64,000 nt of DNA from Gynuella sunshinyii YC6258 (GCF_000940805.1 NZ_CP007142.1:6300593-6364592), one strand, 5' to 3'. Positions 7,401 through 17,610 are shown, counted from the stretch's first letter. The notes: generated by a model from the sequence alone, not told the origin. Numbers and translations are program-made.

Positions 7401-8768
7401 TTATAAAGGCGTCAGGCTGAACCAATTCAGATTCCAGCCCCCTTGTGGAACGGCGATACCGAAGTCCTGCATCCCGGCCGATAAGTAAACGTCCATTGTC
7501 ACGGTTGTCCAGGACTGCCAGCCTCCGGTAACAGGAATCTGGACACTGCCATAGACGTGTCCTCCGCCGGCGCGCTCCAGTTGAAGTCTCCCCTGGCTGG
7601 AGGCCGCCGCTACCCGAAATGACACCCGGTAGGTACCCGATTTCGGAACGTTAATATTGAGGTAAGACAGCCAGTCGCCAGTGTCGATCCAACCGACATT
7701 CTGGCCACCATTCTGGTCGGTGGTTGTTTCTACATCAGTACCCGACTGGTAGCTGAAATTTTCGGCTTCGACTTTAATGGTATTTCCTTCATTACCATCC
7801 CCCCATTTACTGACAATATCTTTGGTCAGTTGGCCGGAGGCGGTAAGACTGCCATTGCTGTTGAAAACAGATGCACCTTCCGCTTTATCATTCCACGCCC
7901 AGTTGGCATGACTGATGTGGTTGGCTTTCAGGAAATTCATCCAGGCATATGTTTCGTCATAGTGTACGCCACCGTCGCCATTGGCATTAATAGAACCCCA
8001 TTCTGTCACGAACAGCGCGATACCGTTATTCAGTGCAGTTTGCGCTTTATCGCGCAGCCATTGTTGATGGTCACCAGCGTAAAAATGCAACGTGTACGCA
8101 ACGTTGGGACGATTGATGCGATTATAAGAAGCGATATCGACATCCTGAGACCAGTTGGGAGTTCCCATGATAATCAGATTGTCCGGGTCAATTGCGCGAA
8201 TACTGTCGATGAGACTTTCGGCGTAAGGCTTCAGTATGTTGTCCCAGGAAACGGCTTTGGGTTCATTATAAAGTTCATAAATAACGTTGTTGTAGCCACC
8301 CCATTTTCCGGCAACTGTCTGGAAAAACGATCGTGGCAGATCCCAGTTTTCATGCGCTCTGTGGCTGTGATAATCGACGATGACATACATGTCGTTATCA
8401 ATGGCAGCCTGAATAACGGCATCCAGCCGGGACATATTTCCCCACCAGTCCTGGTCCAGACCGCCGGTACCTTCGCCTTGTCCTATTGCCGCACGTACTA
8501 TCGTGGCGCCAAACTCCTGTTTCATGCGTCTGACGTTTTCGGCATTATAAAATTTATCTCCACCCCATCCGGTATTACTCCAGAACAGGCTGTTTCCGGC
8601 AAGGCTGCGAGCCGAGCCACCTACCAGTACTTTGTTACCCTGTACGGACAAGGGTGCAACTGCCAGACTATGCGCCGAAAGCAACATGGCAGGAATCAAT
8701 AATGCACCCGGTACAACCCGTTTCATAATTTTCTTTGCTGAGGCAGAACACCAGCTGAGTATCGTCAT
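7401..8768 (-). CDS. Secreted GH5 endoglucanase with C-terminal CBM6
   Basis: 455 residues; the ATG at 8768 has AGGAG 7 bases upstream. Signal peptide of about 36 residues with an extended basic start, hydrophobic core [15 protein letters not shown] and cleavage near AHSLA. Residues about 40-320 are a GH5 (subfamily 2-like) cellulase: VDYHSH, ELYNEPK with acid/base Glu169, LHFYAGDH, and VTEWG with nucleophile Glu256, ending [11 protein letters not shown] short linker leads to a CBM6-type beta-sandwich (331-455; [33 protein letters not shown]). The enzyme should cut beta-1,4-glucan outside the cell, held to substrate by the CBM. It has its own terminator and no operon partners. Confidence 0.92.
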   Translation of the reverse strand: MTILSWCSASAKKIMKRVVPGALLIPAMLLSAHSLAVAPLSVQGNKVLVGGSARSLAGNSLFWSNTGWGGDKFYNAENVRRMKQEFGATIVRAAIGQGEGTGGLDQDWWGNMSRLDAVIQAAIDNDMYVIVDYHSHRAHENWDLPRSFFQTVAGKWGGYNNVIYELYNEPKAVSWDNILKPYAESLIDSIRAIDPDNLIIMGTPNWSQDVDIASYNRINRPNVAYTLHFYAGDHQQWLRDKAQTALNNGIALFVTEWGSINANGDGGVHYDETYAWMNFLKANHISHANWAWNDKAEGASVFNSNGSLTASGQLTKDIVSKWGDGNEGNTIKVEAENFSYQSGTDVETTTDQNGGQNVGWIDTGDWLSYLNINVPKSGTYRVSFRVAAASSQGRLQLERAGGGHVYGSVQIPVTGGWQSWTTVTMDVYLSAGMQDFGIAVPQGGWNLNWFSLTPL

Positions 8769-9075
8769 TTTTTTCTCCTTTGTGTGCAGGTTTGCCGTCC
8801 AAAAACTAAAAACCTATAGCCGGCATGATCATTTCTACATCTATATTTACTTATCTGACTTACTTTTAGGCTGAACGAACCACGCATCGTTCTTTAAGAT
8901 TCCCGACTCACCAAATCCAGGCATTCAAATAAGTCATCCTGATCATTTTGAATACCTTTCTTCAACAGATGATGAGGTTCGTGAAATCATTAATGCTCAA
9001 AGCGCTGCATGAGCCGGGCGTGATTGTTGATATATCTGTAACCCGGCCAGATTAGTCCCTGGATTAACCTGATGA
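8769..9075. other. Intergenic spacer between two secreted proteins
   Basis: About 307 bases between the GH5 gene and the CBM-nuclease gene, both minus strand. Apart from the GH5 ribosome site at about 8776-8780 I see no gene, repeat or clear terminator. Confidence 0.3.
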
Positions 9076-10962
9076 TCACTGTACAGTTAAAACAGCATCC
9101 AGCCCTGGATGATCAGAAGGGGCAGCAGAAAACTGTTGTGAACTACCACCGAATCCTTTTGCCAGAATACAGTCGATGCCGGCATTACCAATGAGGTTCA
9201 TTCCAGCTTCGAGAGCTAAGGTACTGACGTCCGAACCACGGCAATCACTATTGAAATCACCAACCACAATGGATGGGTATGCGCTATACCGTCTGACTTC
9301 TGCTGCAGTTTCATAAGCATTGGCCCTTCTGGATGAGGCACTTTCATGATCCCAATGAACCGTTAACATCACATATTCCAACCCATCTTTAATGAGTTTG
9401 ACCGACTCACCGGTACGAGTCGCATTAGGACCATCCGTCATGTCAAAGCGCCGGCTCTCCAGCAATCGGTTACCTTTACAGGTATTGATAAATATTTGGT
9501 ATTGTTGCTGCCAGCATGAACCCAGTGCCGCTCCCAGTGCATCGGCTTTACTGTAGTCAGTCGGCATGCCGGAGCCAATCCTCCAATCCTGCACACCTTC
9601 CTGAATACCAACCACATCGACATCACGGGAGCGAATCAAGTTAGCATAAGTACCAGCAGACTGAGGCATGGTGGCCCAGCCATACACATTCAATGACATG
9701 GCTTTTATCGTGGTGTCGTGATGGCTGTCGTCGATCACCGTCGAAGACAATTTAAACTTATCCAGATCGAATATGCCGGAGCCTGATTTGCCCACCAGAT
9801 ACAGATCGTGAACACCCGAGGTTGGTTGAATATTGAAGCTTCGCGATTGATAGTTGCCCCAGTTACCTGTTGAGGTCATCGTATACTGAGCGATCATCGG
9901 GCCTGTTGGATTATCAAGTCTGAGTTGCACAACCCCATCGCTGTACTCACTTGCGACCGTCAGGGAAATACTGCGTGCCTGGTTGCCAAAATTGACTGCC
10001 TGGTATTTGATCCAGTCACCGGCATCAAAATAGCCAATGCCGGCATTGTTTCGTTCTATTCCCTGCATATCATCGTATGCTTCGGCCTCAATCACCTCAT
10101 ACGCACTTGAGCGGATGTCAAAAGAATGGAAATTAAACTCCCCAGTCTCAAATACCACTCGAATGGTATGCAGGCCGGCGTTAAGTTTGATACTGACAGC
10201 TGCGGTTTCTTTCCAGTTCTGCCAGTCACCGGTTCCTGAAAAGCTGATCGTATCGGATTTTAAGGTCGTGGCACCGGATATCTCATAGTGAAAACGGCCA
10301 CCACTTCCAGTGGTAGCGATATTGGCTGAAACATCAAACGTGCCGGCGGATTTGACGTTCACTGTGTACTGCAGCCATTCACCCGGGCTTATCCAGCCAA
10401 CGTTGAAGCCACCCAATGAGGATGTTTGAATATCGACATCGTCTGTACGGTATTCATTACCGGTATTGCCGCTGGTGGTATCATGATATGAAGCGCCTTC
10501 GCCGCCTTTATCATAGTTTTCAGCAGCGACGATACCAGGAACACTGAAAGGAAACCCGAGATAGGGTTCAGCGGCAGCATCACTGATGCCACCCGAAAAT
10601 ACGTGCGATTCTCCCTGACTGTCGTAGGCCAGACCATTTTTCTGATACGTAACAGAGTAGCTGACTCTGTCACCCGACGATAAATTTGAAAGGACATATT
10701 CGAAACTTCCGTTTCCTTTATTTATCATCTGAACGTTTTGCTGAATACCATCATTAATCTGATAGTGAATGATGCAAAAACTTTCACTCTGGTATCTGAT
10801 TAGCAGTTCATGATCACTGACTTCCTGGTGTTCGGCATTAGACTGAAAACCGACAAGCAACAAGAACGTGGTGAGCATTAAAAAGTGAATATACTTACCG
10901 ATAAACGTTAGAGCATTCTGACCGGTGTGTGTGTTTTTGATTCGAACATGATCTACCGCCAT
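9076..10962 (-). CDS. Secreted glucan-binding protein fused to endonuclease/exonuclease/phosphatase domain
   Basis: 628 residues, AGGAA site 5-6 bases before the ATG at 10962. N-terminal hydrophobic segment (IHFLMLTTFLLLVGF, residues 24-40) is a signal peptide or anchor. Residues about 50-122 resemble a CBM56 beta-1,3-glucan-binding module (IIHYQINDGIQQNVQM, GDRVSYSVTY). Two CBM6-like sandwiches follow: about 143-285 (AAENYDKGGEG, VGWISPGEWLQYTV) and about 289-406 (IEAEAYDDMQG, GYFDAGDWIKY). Residues about 418-628 are an EEP phosphohydrolase: MSLNVYGW, VVGIQEG (metal-binding Glu455), VVGDFNSD and SDHPGLDAVL. The enzyme domain could cut nucleic acid or a phosphodiester, held on a glucan-rich surface. 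The combination is rare. Confidence 0.85.
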   Translation of the reverse strand: MAVDHVRIKNTHTGQNALTFIGKYIHFLMLTTFLLLVGFQSNAEHQEVSDHELLIRYQSESFCIIHYQINDGIQQNVQMINKGNGSFEYVLSNLSSGDRVSYSVTYQKNGLAYDSQGESHVFSGGISDAAAEPYLGFPFSVPGIVAAENYDKGGEGASYHDTTSGNTGNEYRTDDVDIQTSSLGGFNVGWISPGEWLQYTVNVKSAGTFDVSANIATTGSGGRFHYEISGATTLKSDTISFSGTGDWQNWKETAAVSIKLNAGLHTIRVVFETGEFNFHSFDIRSSAYEVIEAEAYDDMQGIERNNAGIGYFDAGDWIKYQAVNFGNQARSISLTVASEYSDGVVQLRLDNPTGPMIAQYTMTSTGNWGNYQSRSFNIQPTSGVHDLYLVGKSGSGIFDLDKFKLSSTVIDDSHHDTTIKAMSLNVYGWATMPQSAGTYANLIRSRDVDVVGIQEGVQDWRIGSGMPTDYSKADALGAALGSCWQQQYQIFINTCKGNRLLESRRFDMTDGPNATRTGESVKLIKDGLEYVMLTVHWDHESASSRRANAYETAAEVRRYSAYPSIVVGDFNSDCRGSDVSTLALEAGMNLIGNAGIDCILAKGFGGSSQQFSAAPSDHPGLDAVLTVQ

Positions 10963-11316
10963 AGGATTCCTTTAACATTTTAATTGTATTTGTTAACAAT
11001 GTTATCGGCTATGTTTTGGCTGTCTATGGGGAAATCAGAATTCCTAGAAGTCCAACACATTTATAATAATGTCTTGGTACTCATACTAACGAAAAAAAAT
11101 AACAGCAAACAACTCTTAAGTCCTGTGCTCATCTGGTATCGCCTGGAAGCAAAAACGAATATTCCCTGTTTCATGCGTTTTATTCAGTGAGCAGCGTTTT
11201 ATGAATGAATAACACTCACCCCGATGGGGTAGAGTGTCATTCAGAAACATGATCAACAGACACATTCTATTAATAACAGACAGAATGTGGTGAAATGTGA
11301 TTGGCGCTTCTGTGAC
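10963..11316. other. Intergenic spacer with one strong hairpin
   Basis: About 350 bases between the CBM-nuclease gene and the GspE-type gene. Besides the hairpin at 11212-11237 I see no gene; short open frames here have no ribosome site or family match. Confidence 0.3.
11212..11237 (-). terminator. Probable terminator after the GspE-type gene
   Basis: Stem ACACTCACCCC (11212-11222) paired with GGGGT and GAGTGT (11226-11237) with a single bulged A and 3-base loop. It lies 80 bases past the ATPase gene's stop. The T-run on the minus strand is broken, so termination is likely but not certain. Confidence 0.5.
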
Positions 11317-13107
11317 CTACTTCATTCTTGATTCGGGAGTGACACGCATGACCTCTTCCGGTGTGGTCAGGCCAGCAGCAACTTTCTTGGCTCCGCTTAA
11401 GCGCAGAGTGTGCATACCCTCTTTAATAGCCTGATTACGGAACTTCACAAGGTCCACATCATTGGCAATGAATTCGCCCAGCGTTTCAGTCAGCAGAAAA
11501 ATTTCATATAACCCGCTACGACCCAGGTAGCCGGTGTTGCGACATTCCAGGCAACCAGCCGGTCGATAAATTCTGGACGGTGGCGGCGCATTCCAGGGAT
11601 GGGTCAGCTGCTGCCAGTCTTCTTTGCTGATCACACTTTCTTGCTTGCAATGGGGACAGAGAGTTCGTACCAACCGTTGCGCCATAACCCCCAGCACCGT
11701 CGATTTAATCAGATATCCGGGCACCCCCAGATCGAGCAACCGGGTGATCGCGGTGGGAGCATCGTTGGTGTGCAGGGTGCTCAATACCAGGTGACCGGTC
11801 AACGCTGCCTGAATGGCCATTTGTGCCGTTTCGAGATCACGAATCTCACCGATCATGATGATGTCAGGGTCCTGCCGAAGCAATGCCTTAACACCATCGG
11901 CAAAGTCGAGTTCGATATTGTGCTGTACCTGCATCTGATTGAATGCCGGCTCCACCATCTCAATAGGGTCTTCAATGGTACAGACGTTTACTTCGCTGGT
12001 GGCCAGCTGCTTTAGCGTAGAATAGAGCGTAGTGGTTTTACCGGAGCCCGTGGGCCCGGTGACAAAAATGATACCGTTTGGCTGAGCAGTCATCTTATGC
12101 CAGCGGACCAGCTCCTCCTCGCGAAAACCCAGCTGCTCAAACGGTCGTAACAACACCTCGGGGTCGAAAATCCGCATCACCAGTTTTTCGCCAAACGCCG
12201 TTGGCAGTGTCGACAGCCGCAATTCGATCTCATCACCTTCCTGGCTCTTGGTCTTCAGACGCCCGTCCTGAGGCTTGCGTTTTTCGGCAACATTCATGCG
12301 GCCCAGAATTTTGATCCTGCTGGTGACCGCCATACCGACCTGTATAGGCATGTTATAGGCCAGGTGCAACACCCCATCGATACGAAAACGCACAAATGCC
12401 TGTTCGCGACGTGGTTCGATATGGATATCACTGGCCCGCTGATCAAATGCATACTGGAGAATCCAGTCGACAATATTGATGATGCCTTCATCGTTGGCAT
12501 CAGGGGATTTCAGGTTGCCGAGTTCCAGCAACTGTTCAAAATTGCCAATCCCGGCACCGACCCGCTCGCCACTTTTGGTAGCGCCGGAGACCGATTTCGC
12601 CAGTGTGAAAAACTCCACACTGTAGCGCTGGATATCATCCACAGATGAAATCACTTTTCGTACGCTCTTGCGGGTAACCTGTTCAACCGTTTCTTCCCAG
12701 CCTCGAATAAACGGTTCGCACGTGGCGATGATGACTTCGTGTTCGTTGACTTCGACCGGCAGCACCCCCTGGCGTTTGGCAAACTCAAATGACATCACCT
12801 GAGTTACTGCCCTGGCATCGATCTTCAGTGGGTCAATGTGATAGTAAGGGAACCCTGTCTGCTCACTCAGCCACTCTGCCAGCACACCAGGCGACAGTTT
12901 TTTACCCGGTCGTTTCTTCCATTCGAGGTCAAATGCAGCAATCTGGATCATCGGATGTTGTGCTGAAAAGTCAGCGCCTCGCGGCTGGATCAGCGCGTTT
13001 TCTGCGGCGTCGCGGAAAATCATACCATCGCTGACCAGCGCATCGATAAGAGAACGGAGTTGTAGTTTTCCCGTTTTCGGGATCAGGGATCTTTGTCGTA
13101 CCACCAT
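11317..13107 (-). CDS. GspE/PilB-type secretion or pilus assembly ATPase
   Basis: 596 residues. N-terminal MshEN-like region (about 30-190), then the hexameric ATPase core: Walker A GPTGSGKTTT, Asp box and Walker B DPDIIMIGEIRD, and the His box ALTGHLVLSTLHTNDA. A zinc tetracysteine motif follows (CPHCKQ ... CLECRNTGY). It powers type II secretion or type IV pilus assembly from the inner membrane's cytoplasmic face. No pilin, secretin or platform protein is adjacent, so it is a stand-alone homologue of the kind found apart from gsp/pil operons in many gammaproteobacteria. I cannot say which apparatus it serves. Confidence 0.9.
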   Translation of the reverse strand: MVVRQRSLIPKTGKLQLRSLIDALVSDGMIFRDAAENALIQPRGADFSAQHPMIQIAAFDLEWKKRPGKKLSPGVLAEWLSEQTGFPYYHIDPLKIDARAVTQVMSFEFAKRQGVLPVEVNEHEVIIATCEPFIRGWEETVEQVTRKSVRKVISSVDDIQRYSVEFFTLAKSVSGATKSGERVGAGIGNFEQLLELGNLKSPDANDEGIINIVDWILQYAFDQRASDIHIEPRREQAFVRFRIDGVLHLAYNMPIQVGMAVTSRIKILGRMNVAEKRKPQDGRLKTKSQEGDEIELRLSTLPTAFGEKLVMRIFDPEVLLRPFEQLGFREEELVRWHKMTAQPNGIIFVTGPTGSGKTTTLYSTLKQLATSEVNVCTIEDPIEMVEPAFNQMQVQHNIELDFADGVKALLRQDPDIIMIGEIRDLETAQMAIQAALTGHLVLSTLHTNDAPTAITRLLDLGVPGYLIKSTVLGVMAQRLVRTLCPHCKQESVISKEDWQQLTHPWNAPPPSRIYRPAGCLECRNTGYLGRSGLYEIFLLTETLGEFIANDVDLVKFRNQAIKEGMHTLRLSGAKKVAAGLTTPEEVMRVTPESRMK

Positions 13108-13192
13108 AGAGAAGAAACGTTACTGTCATGGATGAATGAAGAAGAAAACATGCTGGACCAAACCACGTTGATTGGCCAGTGGCCAGAGCAAG

Positions 13193-13216
13193 AAACGGGG
13201 AAGTTTCCCCGTTTTT
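13193..13216. terminator. Bidirectional intrinsic terminator after ygiF-like gene
   Basis: Near-perfect stem AAACGGGGAA/TTCCCCGTTT with T5 on the plus strand and a TTTCTT tail on the minus strand. It lies about 110 bases past the stop of the CYTH-CHAD gene, the only gene that could use it on the minus strand. Confidence 0.65.
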
Positions 13217-13327
13217 ACACAATCATGTTGATGAGCCCGCGAAAAATGGCAGCGGTTTTGATGCCAATCAAATCGAAAAGCTATCGTCAGCAATTCCGCC
13301 CCGGACGACTACCCAGGACATGACGAC

Positions 13328-14788
13328 TTAAATACCATTTGCCAGCTTCTGCGCCAATACATTCAGATTACGCATCACCACAGGCTGAGTGCGGGCCCAA
13401 CTGTTGACGGACTGCTTTTCTTCAAAGCTCAGCCGCTGTAACCAGTCACCCAGACGCGAGACAACATCCATGGCATTGAGTTCCACCAGATTATCCTCGA
13501 TATGATTGAGTTCATTGCGCATATGGGTCAGCTCACAGCCCAGCATCCCTTCCAGGGTACGACAAAGGTGATTTAACCCCTGCACCATAGGCTGACGCTC
13601 CAGCCAGTAACTGGCATTTCCCCCACATTCAGACAAGTGCAACGCTGCGCACTGATGACGTAAGGGTTCCAGAATAGACTCACTGATGGCGATTCTGGCC
13701 CGTTGATGCATATCATCGTCGTAGTGATCACGCCATTGCTGACCATGCAGCCAGACACTCAGGGATAACAGACGTGAACCAAATTCAGGTTGCTGTTCAA
13801 GCGCCTGCAACTGTTCAAGAGCATGTCGCGCCTTGGTCTGTTGCAAGGCTTCACTGGCGGTACGTGGCGGGTCGTTGGCCTGACGGCTGAGAGCATAACA
13901 GGCTGGCCACCAGTTCAACATCGGATTGAACTTGTCTTCCAGCCAACCCAAAGTTGCCAACGGTATTTCCAGACAGGGCCTGGGCAGAATGTCTTTGAAC
14001 AACAGGAAATGAGTCCGAATATTGCCGAGCGTACTGCGAAAACTGTACAGGTGTGTCCAGTTCTGACTGAAATGGAAGGCCTCCCATTGACGCTGAAGAC
14101 TTTCCAGCTCAAAACCAAGCAGGGCGGCAAATGCGGCTTCTACTGTATCGTCCGCGTTCACTACCGGCACTTTGGCACAGGCTCCAGTTACGTTGTTGAT
14201 CAGCCGATAGCCGCGCTCAGCTTTACTGATGTCACTCGGTACCAGCGGAATATCGCCACCAAGCTGACGGGCCAGCTCAAACAGCGCAGAAACCTGACCA
14301 CGTTTGAGTTCCAACTCCACTTCACAGATAGGATCACGCTGGTGGCCGGCTTTGACTTCACCCTGGTCAAGCACCACTTCCACTTCAGTGCCATCTTCCA
14401 GTTGCAACAACCAGCACTCCCGCTCGAAATCGGTGGCAAATTGCTGGCGAATTTCAGCCGGGTTGACATGCTCCGGTATCAAACCGGACGGAATCATCGA
14501 CAGATCCAGGGCATCGTGTTCAAGCAGCCATTCATGCTCGGTTCGCTGGTGTAGCCCGGCGATGTTACTTCCCCCCGCTTTGACTGTCTGGATAAATTTA
14601 TTGCCCTGACAACGAATGCGCAGTGCCGTTCCAGCTTGAGTTAAGGCCTGATCAACGGTATCAAAATAACGATTGGATAATGACCATGTGCTGGATCCGG
14701 AACTATAGCGGGAAAAGACCTCATGCTGCCGGAACTGCGGAATGTCGTCTTTCGACAACACCAGTTTCAACTCAATTTCCTGTCCCAT
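13328..14788 (-). CDS. ygiF: CYTH-CHAD inorganic triphosphatase (YgiF-like)
   Basis: 486 residues from the ATG at 14788 (AGGAG 7 bases upstream); the frame is open further upstream but without a ribosome site. The N-terminal CYTH domain (about 1-200) shows the signature EIELKL, then RYFDT, RIRCQG and EVELELKRGQ, charged residues that line the tunnel for triphosphate and metal. The C-terminal CHAD domain (about 215-486) has helices with conserved His and Arg (HLYSFRSTLGNIRTHF, THMRNELNHIED). YgiF-type enzymes hydrolyse inorganic tripolyphosphate; CHAD binds polyphosphate. Divergent from narX. Confidence 0.88.
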   Translation of the reverse strand: MGQEIELKLVLSKDDIPQFRQHEVFSRYSSGSSTWSLSNRYFDTVDQALTQAGTALRIRCQGNKFIQTVKAGGSNIAGLHQRTEHEWLLEHDALDLSMIPSGLIPEHVNPAEIRQQFATDFERECWLLQLEDGTEVEVVLDQGEVKAGHQRDPICEVELELKRGQVSALFELARQLGGDIPLVPSDISKAERGYRLINNVTGACAKVPVVNADDTVEAAFAALLGFELESLQRQWEAFHFSQNWTHLYSFRSTLGNIRTHFLLFKDILPRPCLEIPLATLGWLEDKFNPMLNWWPACYALSRQANDPPRTASEALQQTKARHALEQLQALEQQPEFGSRLLSLSVWLHGQQWRDHYDDDMHQRARIAISESILEPLRHQCAALHLSECGGNASYWLERQPMVQGLNHLCRTLEGMLGCELTHMRNELNHIEDNLVELNAMDVVSRLGDWLQRLSFEEKQSVNSWARTQPVVMRNLNVLAQKLANGI

Positions 14789-15037
14789 GTGAATACTCCT
14801 GTTGTAATTTTTTCGCAACGGCACAAACCTTTGCTCTTCCAGAACCGGAAAGCCCGAGAACAAAATCCACCTCAGACACTTTTCGGACTATCCTTAACAA
14901 ATGCTGAATCATACCTAGGCCGGTGGCATCTAAAAAGGCAATCTGTTACAAAATTAATCAGATGTCGTACTTTTTGTATTGCCAGCCAGAGGTTCTGTGT
15001 TGTATGGGCTGACAATATCACTAATTTTCAGGTTAGA

Positions 15038-16813
15038 GTGTCGATTATCGTGTTACCAAAACTTTCTTTAGTCGTTAAGCTAAGCAGTCTGTTTACCCTG
15101 ATCACGATACTGGCACTGGTCAGCATGGGTTACTCACTTCTGGTTACCCAGATTACCGAAGGTGATGCCGCCGCCATTAACGTCAGCGGGTCACTGCGCA
15201 TGCAATCTCACAGAATGGCCTCAAGACTGCAGCAGCCGCAGTTGCGATCTCAATTACCGGCTCTGGCAATCGAATTTGAAAACAGCCTCTATTCCAAGAC
15301 TCTTGCGGACGTTGTGCCCGACAACTCAAAACACTCTACCTACCGGCAATATCATCTGGTACTGGATACCTGGATTCGTCTGAAACCGATGATACTGGGG
15401 CAGCAACCAAAACAATTTCTCAACGAAGTAGATGAATTTGTGAATCACATTGATGTGCTGGTGCGGGAGTTTCAACACAATTCCGAAATTAAAATTCAAC
15501 GCTTGCGTCAGGTTCAGGCCATTGTCATCAGTCTGACCATCATCATCAGCGTCTTGTTAATCTACGTGCTGCGCCAGAATATCGTAATGCCGCTAAAACA
15601 ATTGACCGTCGCCGCCGAACAATTACGCCTGGGAAACTTTTCCACTCAGGTGGGTTATCACTCCAAGGATGAACTGGGCCTGTTAAGCGAAACGTTTGAT
15701 AACATGGCACAGGACCTGTCTGAACTGTATGGCGACCTTGAAACCAAGGTGATGGATAAAACCAAAGAAATTCAGCGTACCAACCGAACGCTGGAACTGC
15801 TGTATAACGCCAGCCGCACATTCAGCCGGCATCCCGATCAGGTACTGGTGCTGGTTCCAAGTATTCTGCAACAACTGGCCGATGCCACCAGGGTACGCAA
15901 AATCCGTTTTTTCAGTCAGGATGATCTTAAGGACGATATACCTTCCGTCCGTTATTATCTCTCGGCGCTGGAACGAGCCGGTGTCAATGCCAAGGGCCCG
16001 GTTGATGTCATGGACAACGATCAGAGTCTGTTCCCGGTACGCTTTAAAGAACACCTGCTGGGGCTGGTAGCCTGCTCAAACCCGATACATTTTGAGGACT
16101 GGCAGATACAGGTCATTAACACGATGACAGACATTATCGCCAATGCAATCCTGCTGGCTGATCATGCCGCCAATGAGGCCCGGGTAGCGCTCGCCAGCGA
16201 GCGCGCCATCATTGCCCGGGAACTGCACGACTCCATTGCCCAGAATCTCTCCTATCTGAAGATTCAGCTCACCCGGCTGAGACTGCGGTTACGGGAGCCC
16301 TATGATGCTCAGGATGTAGAGGCGTTATTGCAGGAGTTCAGCGATGCTCTGAACAGCAGCTATAAACAACTCAGGGAGCTGATTACCACTTTCCGGCTCA
16401 AAACCGAAGCCCAGGAATTGCATCAGGCATTGCAGACCACCATCGAGGAGTTCAATCAATACAGTTCGACGGATTTCCAGCTGTACTATGACCTTAAGAA
16501 CCAGCTCGCTCCCAATGAAGAAGTCCATGTGCTCCATATCATTCGTGAATGCATGTCCAACGTGATTAAACATGCCAAAGCAAGCCACTGCCGTGTATTG
16601 CTGCAGAATCAGCAGGACCAGGTGGAAGTGACCATCGCAGACGACGGCGTCGGCCTGGGACAGGATGCCCGCAAGCCCGGACATTATGGTCTGAATATTC
16701 TGCAGGAGCGGGCACAACGGCTGCGCGGCGACATTAGCTTTGCCACACCGACGCAAGGCACGACAGTGATTCTGACGTTCACGCCACAAACCACGCCTGC
16801 TGCTGCCGGGTAA
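15038..16813 (+). CDS. narX: Nitrate/nitrite sensor histidine kinase NarX
   Basis: 591 residues from the GTG at 15038, preceded by an AGGTTAGAG site; NarX is 598 residues, so this start fits better than the long open frame upstream. Two membrane segments (LFTLITILALVSMGYSL and IVISLTIIISVLLIYVL) flank a periplasmic domain carrying the P-box as SGSLRMQSHRM, the nitrate-binding signature of NarX/NarQ. HAMP, a GAF-like central region, then the HisKA_3 box ARELHDSIAQNLSYL, N-box CMSNVIKHAKAS and DDGVGLGQ. It should phosphorylate the NarL protein encoded directly downstream. Together they switch genes for nitrate respiration. Confidence 0.92.
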   Translation: MSIIVLPKLSLVVKLSSLFTLITILALVSMGYSLLVTQITEGDAAAINVSGSLRMQSHRMASRLQQPQLRSQLPALAIEFENSLYSKTLADVVPDNSKHSTYRQYHLVLDTWIRLKPMILGQQPKQFLNEVDEFVNHIDVLVREFQHNSEIKIQRLRQVQAIVISLTIIISVLLIYVLRQNIVMPLKQLTVAAEQLRLGNFSTQVGYHSKDELGLLSETFDNMAQDLSELYGDLETKVMDKTKEIQRTNRTLELLYNASRTFSRHPDQVLVLVPSILQQLADATRVRKIRFFSQDDLKDDIPSVRYYLSALERAGVNAKGPVDVMDNDQSLFPVRFKEHLLGLVACSNPIHFEDWQIQVINTMTDIIANAILLADHAANEARVALASERAIIARELHDSIAQNLSYLKIQLTRLRLRLREPYDAQDVEALLQEFSDALNSSYKQLRELITTFRLKTEAQELHQALQTTIEEFNQYSSTDFQLYYDLKNQLAPNEEVHVLHIIRECMSNVIKHAKASHCRVLLQNQQDQVEVTIADDGVGLGQDARKPGHYGLNILQERAQRLRGDISFATPTQGTTVILTFTPQTTPAAAG

Positions 16814-16944
16814 TGCATTACAAACGGACTCAGAACTTGTCCAACAGCAATCCAGGAGAGACATTTTCCATGTTAAACTCGAATGCTTCAGACACAGCAT
16901 TCATGCGACTACCTATAACAAGCGCCAGAGCAGGAGAGATATCC

Positions 16945-17610
16945 ATGTCTGACCATTCCGCCATCGAAACTATTGCAGATGTACTCATTGTCGATGACCA
17001 CCCGATGATGCGTCGGGGTCTGACGCAGTTGCTGGAAATGGAACCCAGACTGAATCCGGTCGGTCAGGCCTGCAGTGGCGAACAGGCAATTAAAATGGCC
17101 ATTCAGGATGAACCCGATTTGATCCTGATGGACCTCAACATGCCGGTCATGGATGGCATTGAGACCATCCGGCAGATTCGCAATGCCGAAGTCCACTCAA
17201 AAATTATCGTTTTCACCGTGTCCAATGATCACGCAGATGTATTTAGGGCTCTGCGCGCGGGTGCCGACGGTTATCTGCTAAAGGACATGGAGCCCGAAGA
17301 TCTCATCAAGAGCATCCTGAACTGTGCTGGCGGGCAGCAGATTTTCAGCCCCGAACTGATGGATGTGATTTCCAAAGCCCTGCGTGACCGCAAGATCATC
17401 AATGGCCCCAGTCCGGCCGATCTGACAGATCGGGAGCGGCAGGTGTTGAAACTGATTGCCGATGGCCAGTCCAACAAAATGATTGCCCGCGACCTGGATA
17501 TCGCGGAAGGGACCGTCAAGGTCCACGTCAAGCGACTGCTCAGCAAACTGGGCATGCGGTCCCGCGTGGAGGCAGCCGTCTGGGTAGTGGAGAATCAGTG
17601 GCTGCTCTGA
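16945..17610 (+). CDS. narL: Nitrate/nitrite response regulator NarL
   Basis: 221 residues from the ATG at 16945 (AGGAGAG 8-9 bases upstream), close to the 216 of E. coli NarL. A second start at 16870 has an almost identical AGGAGAG site and would add 25 residues, so an alternative N-terminus is possible. Receiver domain: VLIVDDHPMM, phospho-acceptor in LILMDLNMP, FTVSN and LLKDMEPEDL. LuxR-type HTH: LTDREROVLK region with SNKMIARDLDIAEGTVKVH. Activated by NarX, it binds NarL boxes and controls nitrate/nitrite respiration. moeA follows, consistent with the molybdenum cofactor need of nitrate reductase. Confidence 0.92.
   Translation: MSDHSAIETIADVLIVDDHPMMRRGLTQLLEMEPRLNPVGQACSGEQAIKMAIQDEPDLILMDLNMPVMDGIETIRQIRNAEVHSKIIVFTVSNDHADVFRALRAGADGYLLKDMEPEDLIKSILNCAGGQQIFSPELMDVISKALRDRKIINGPSPADLTDRERQVLKLIADGQSNKMIARDLDIAEGTVKVHVKRLLSKLGMRSRVEAAVWVVENQWLL

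Noticed and set aside
13093-13323. Small plus-strand frame between the GspE-type and CYTH-CHAD genes
   Set aside because: It contains a strong intrinsic terminator hairpin (13193-13216) and has no family resemblance.
14723-15037. N-terminal extension of NarX to an ATG at 14723
   Set aside because: It would add 105 residues with no domain, overlap the start of the divergent CYTH-CHAD gene and exceed the family length; the GTG at 15038 fits better.
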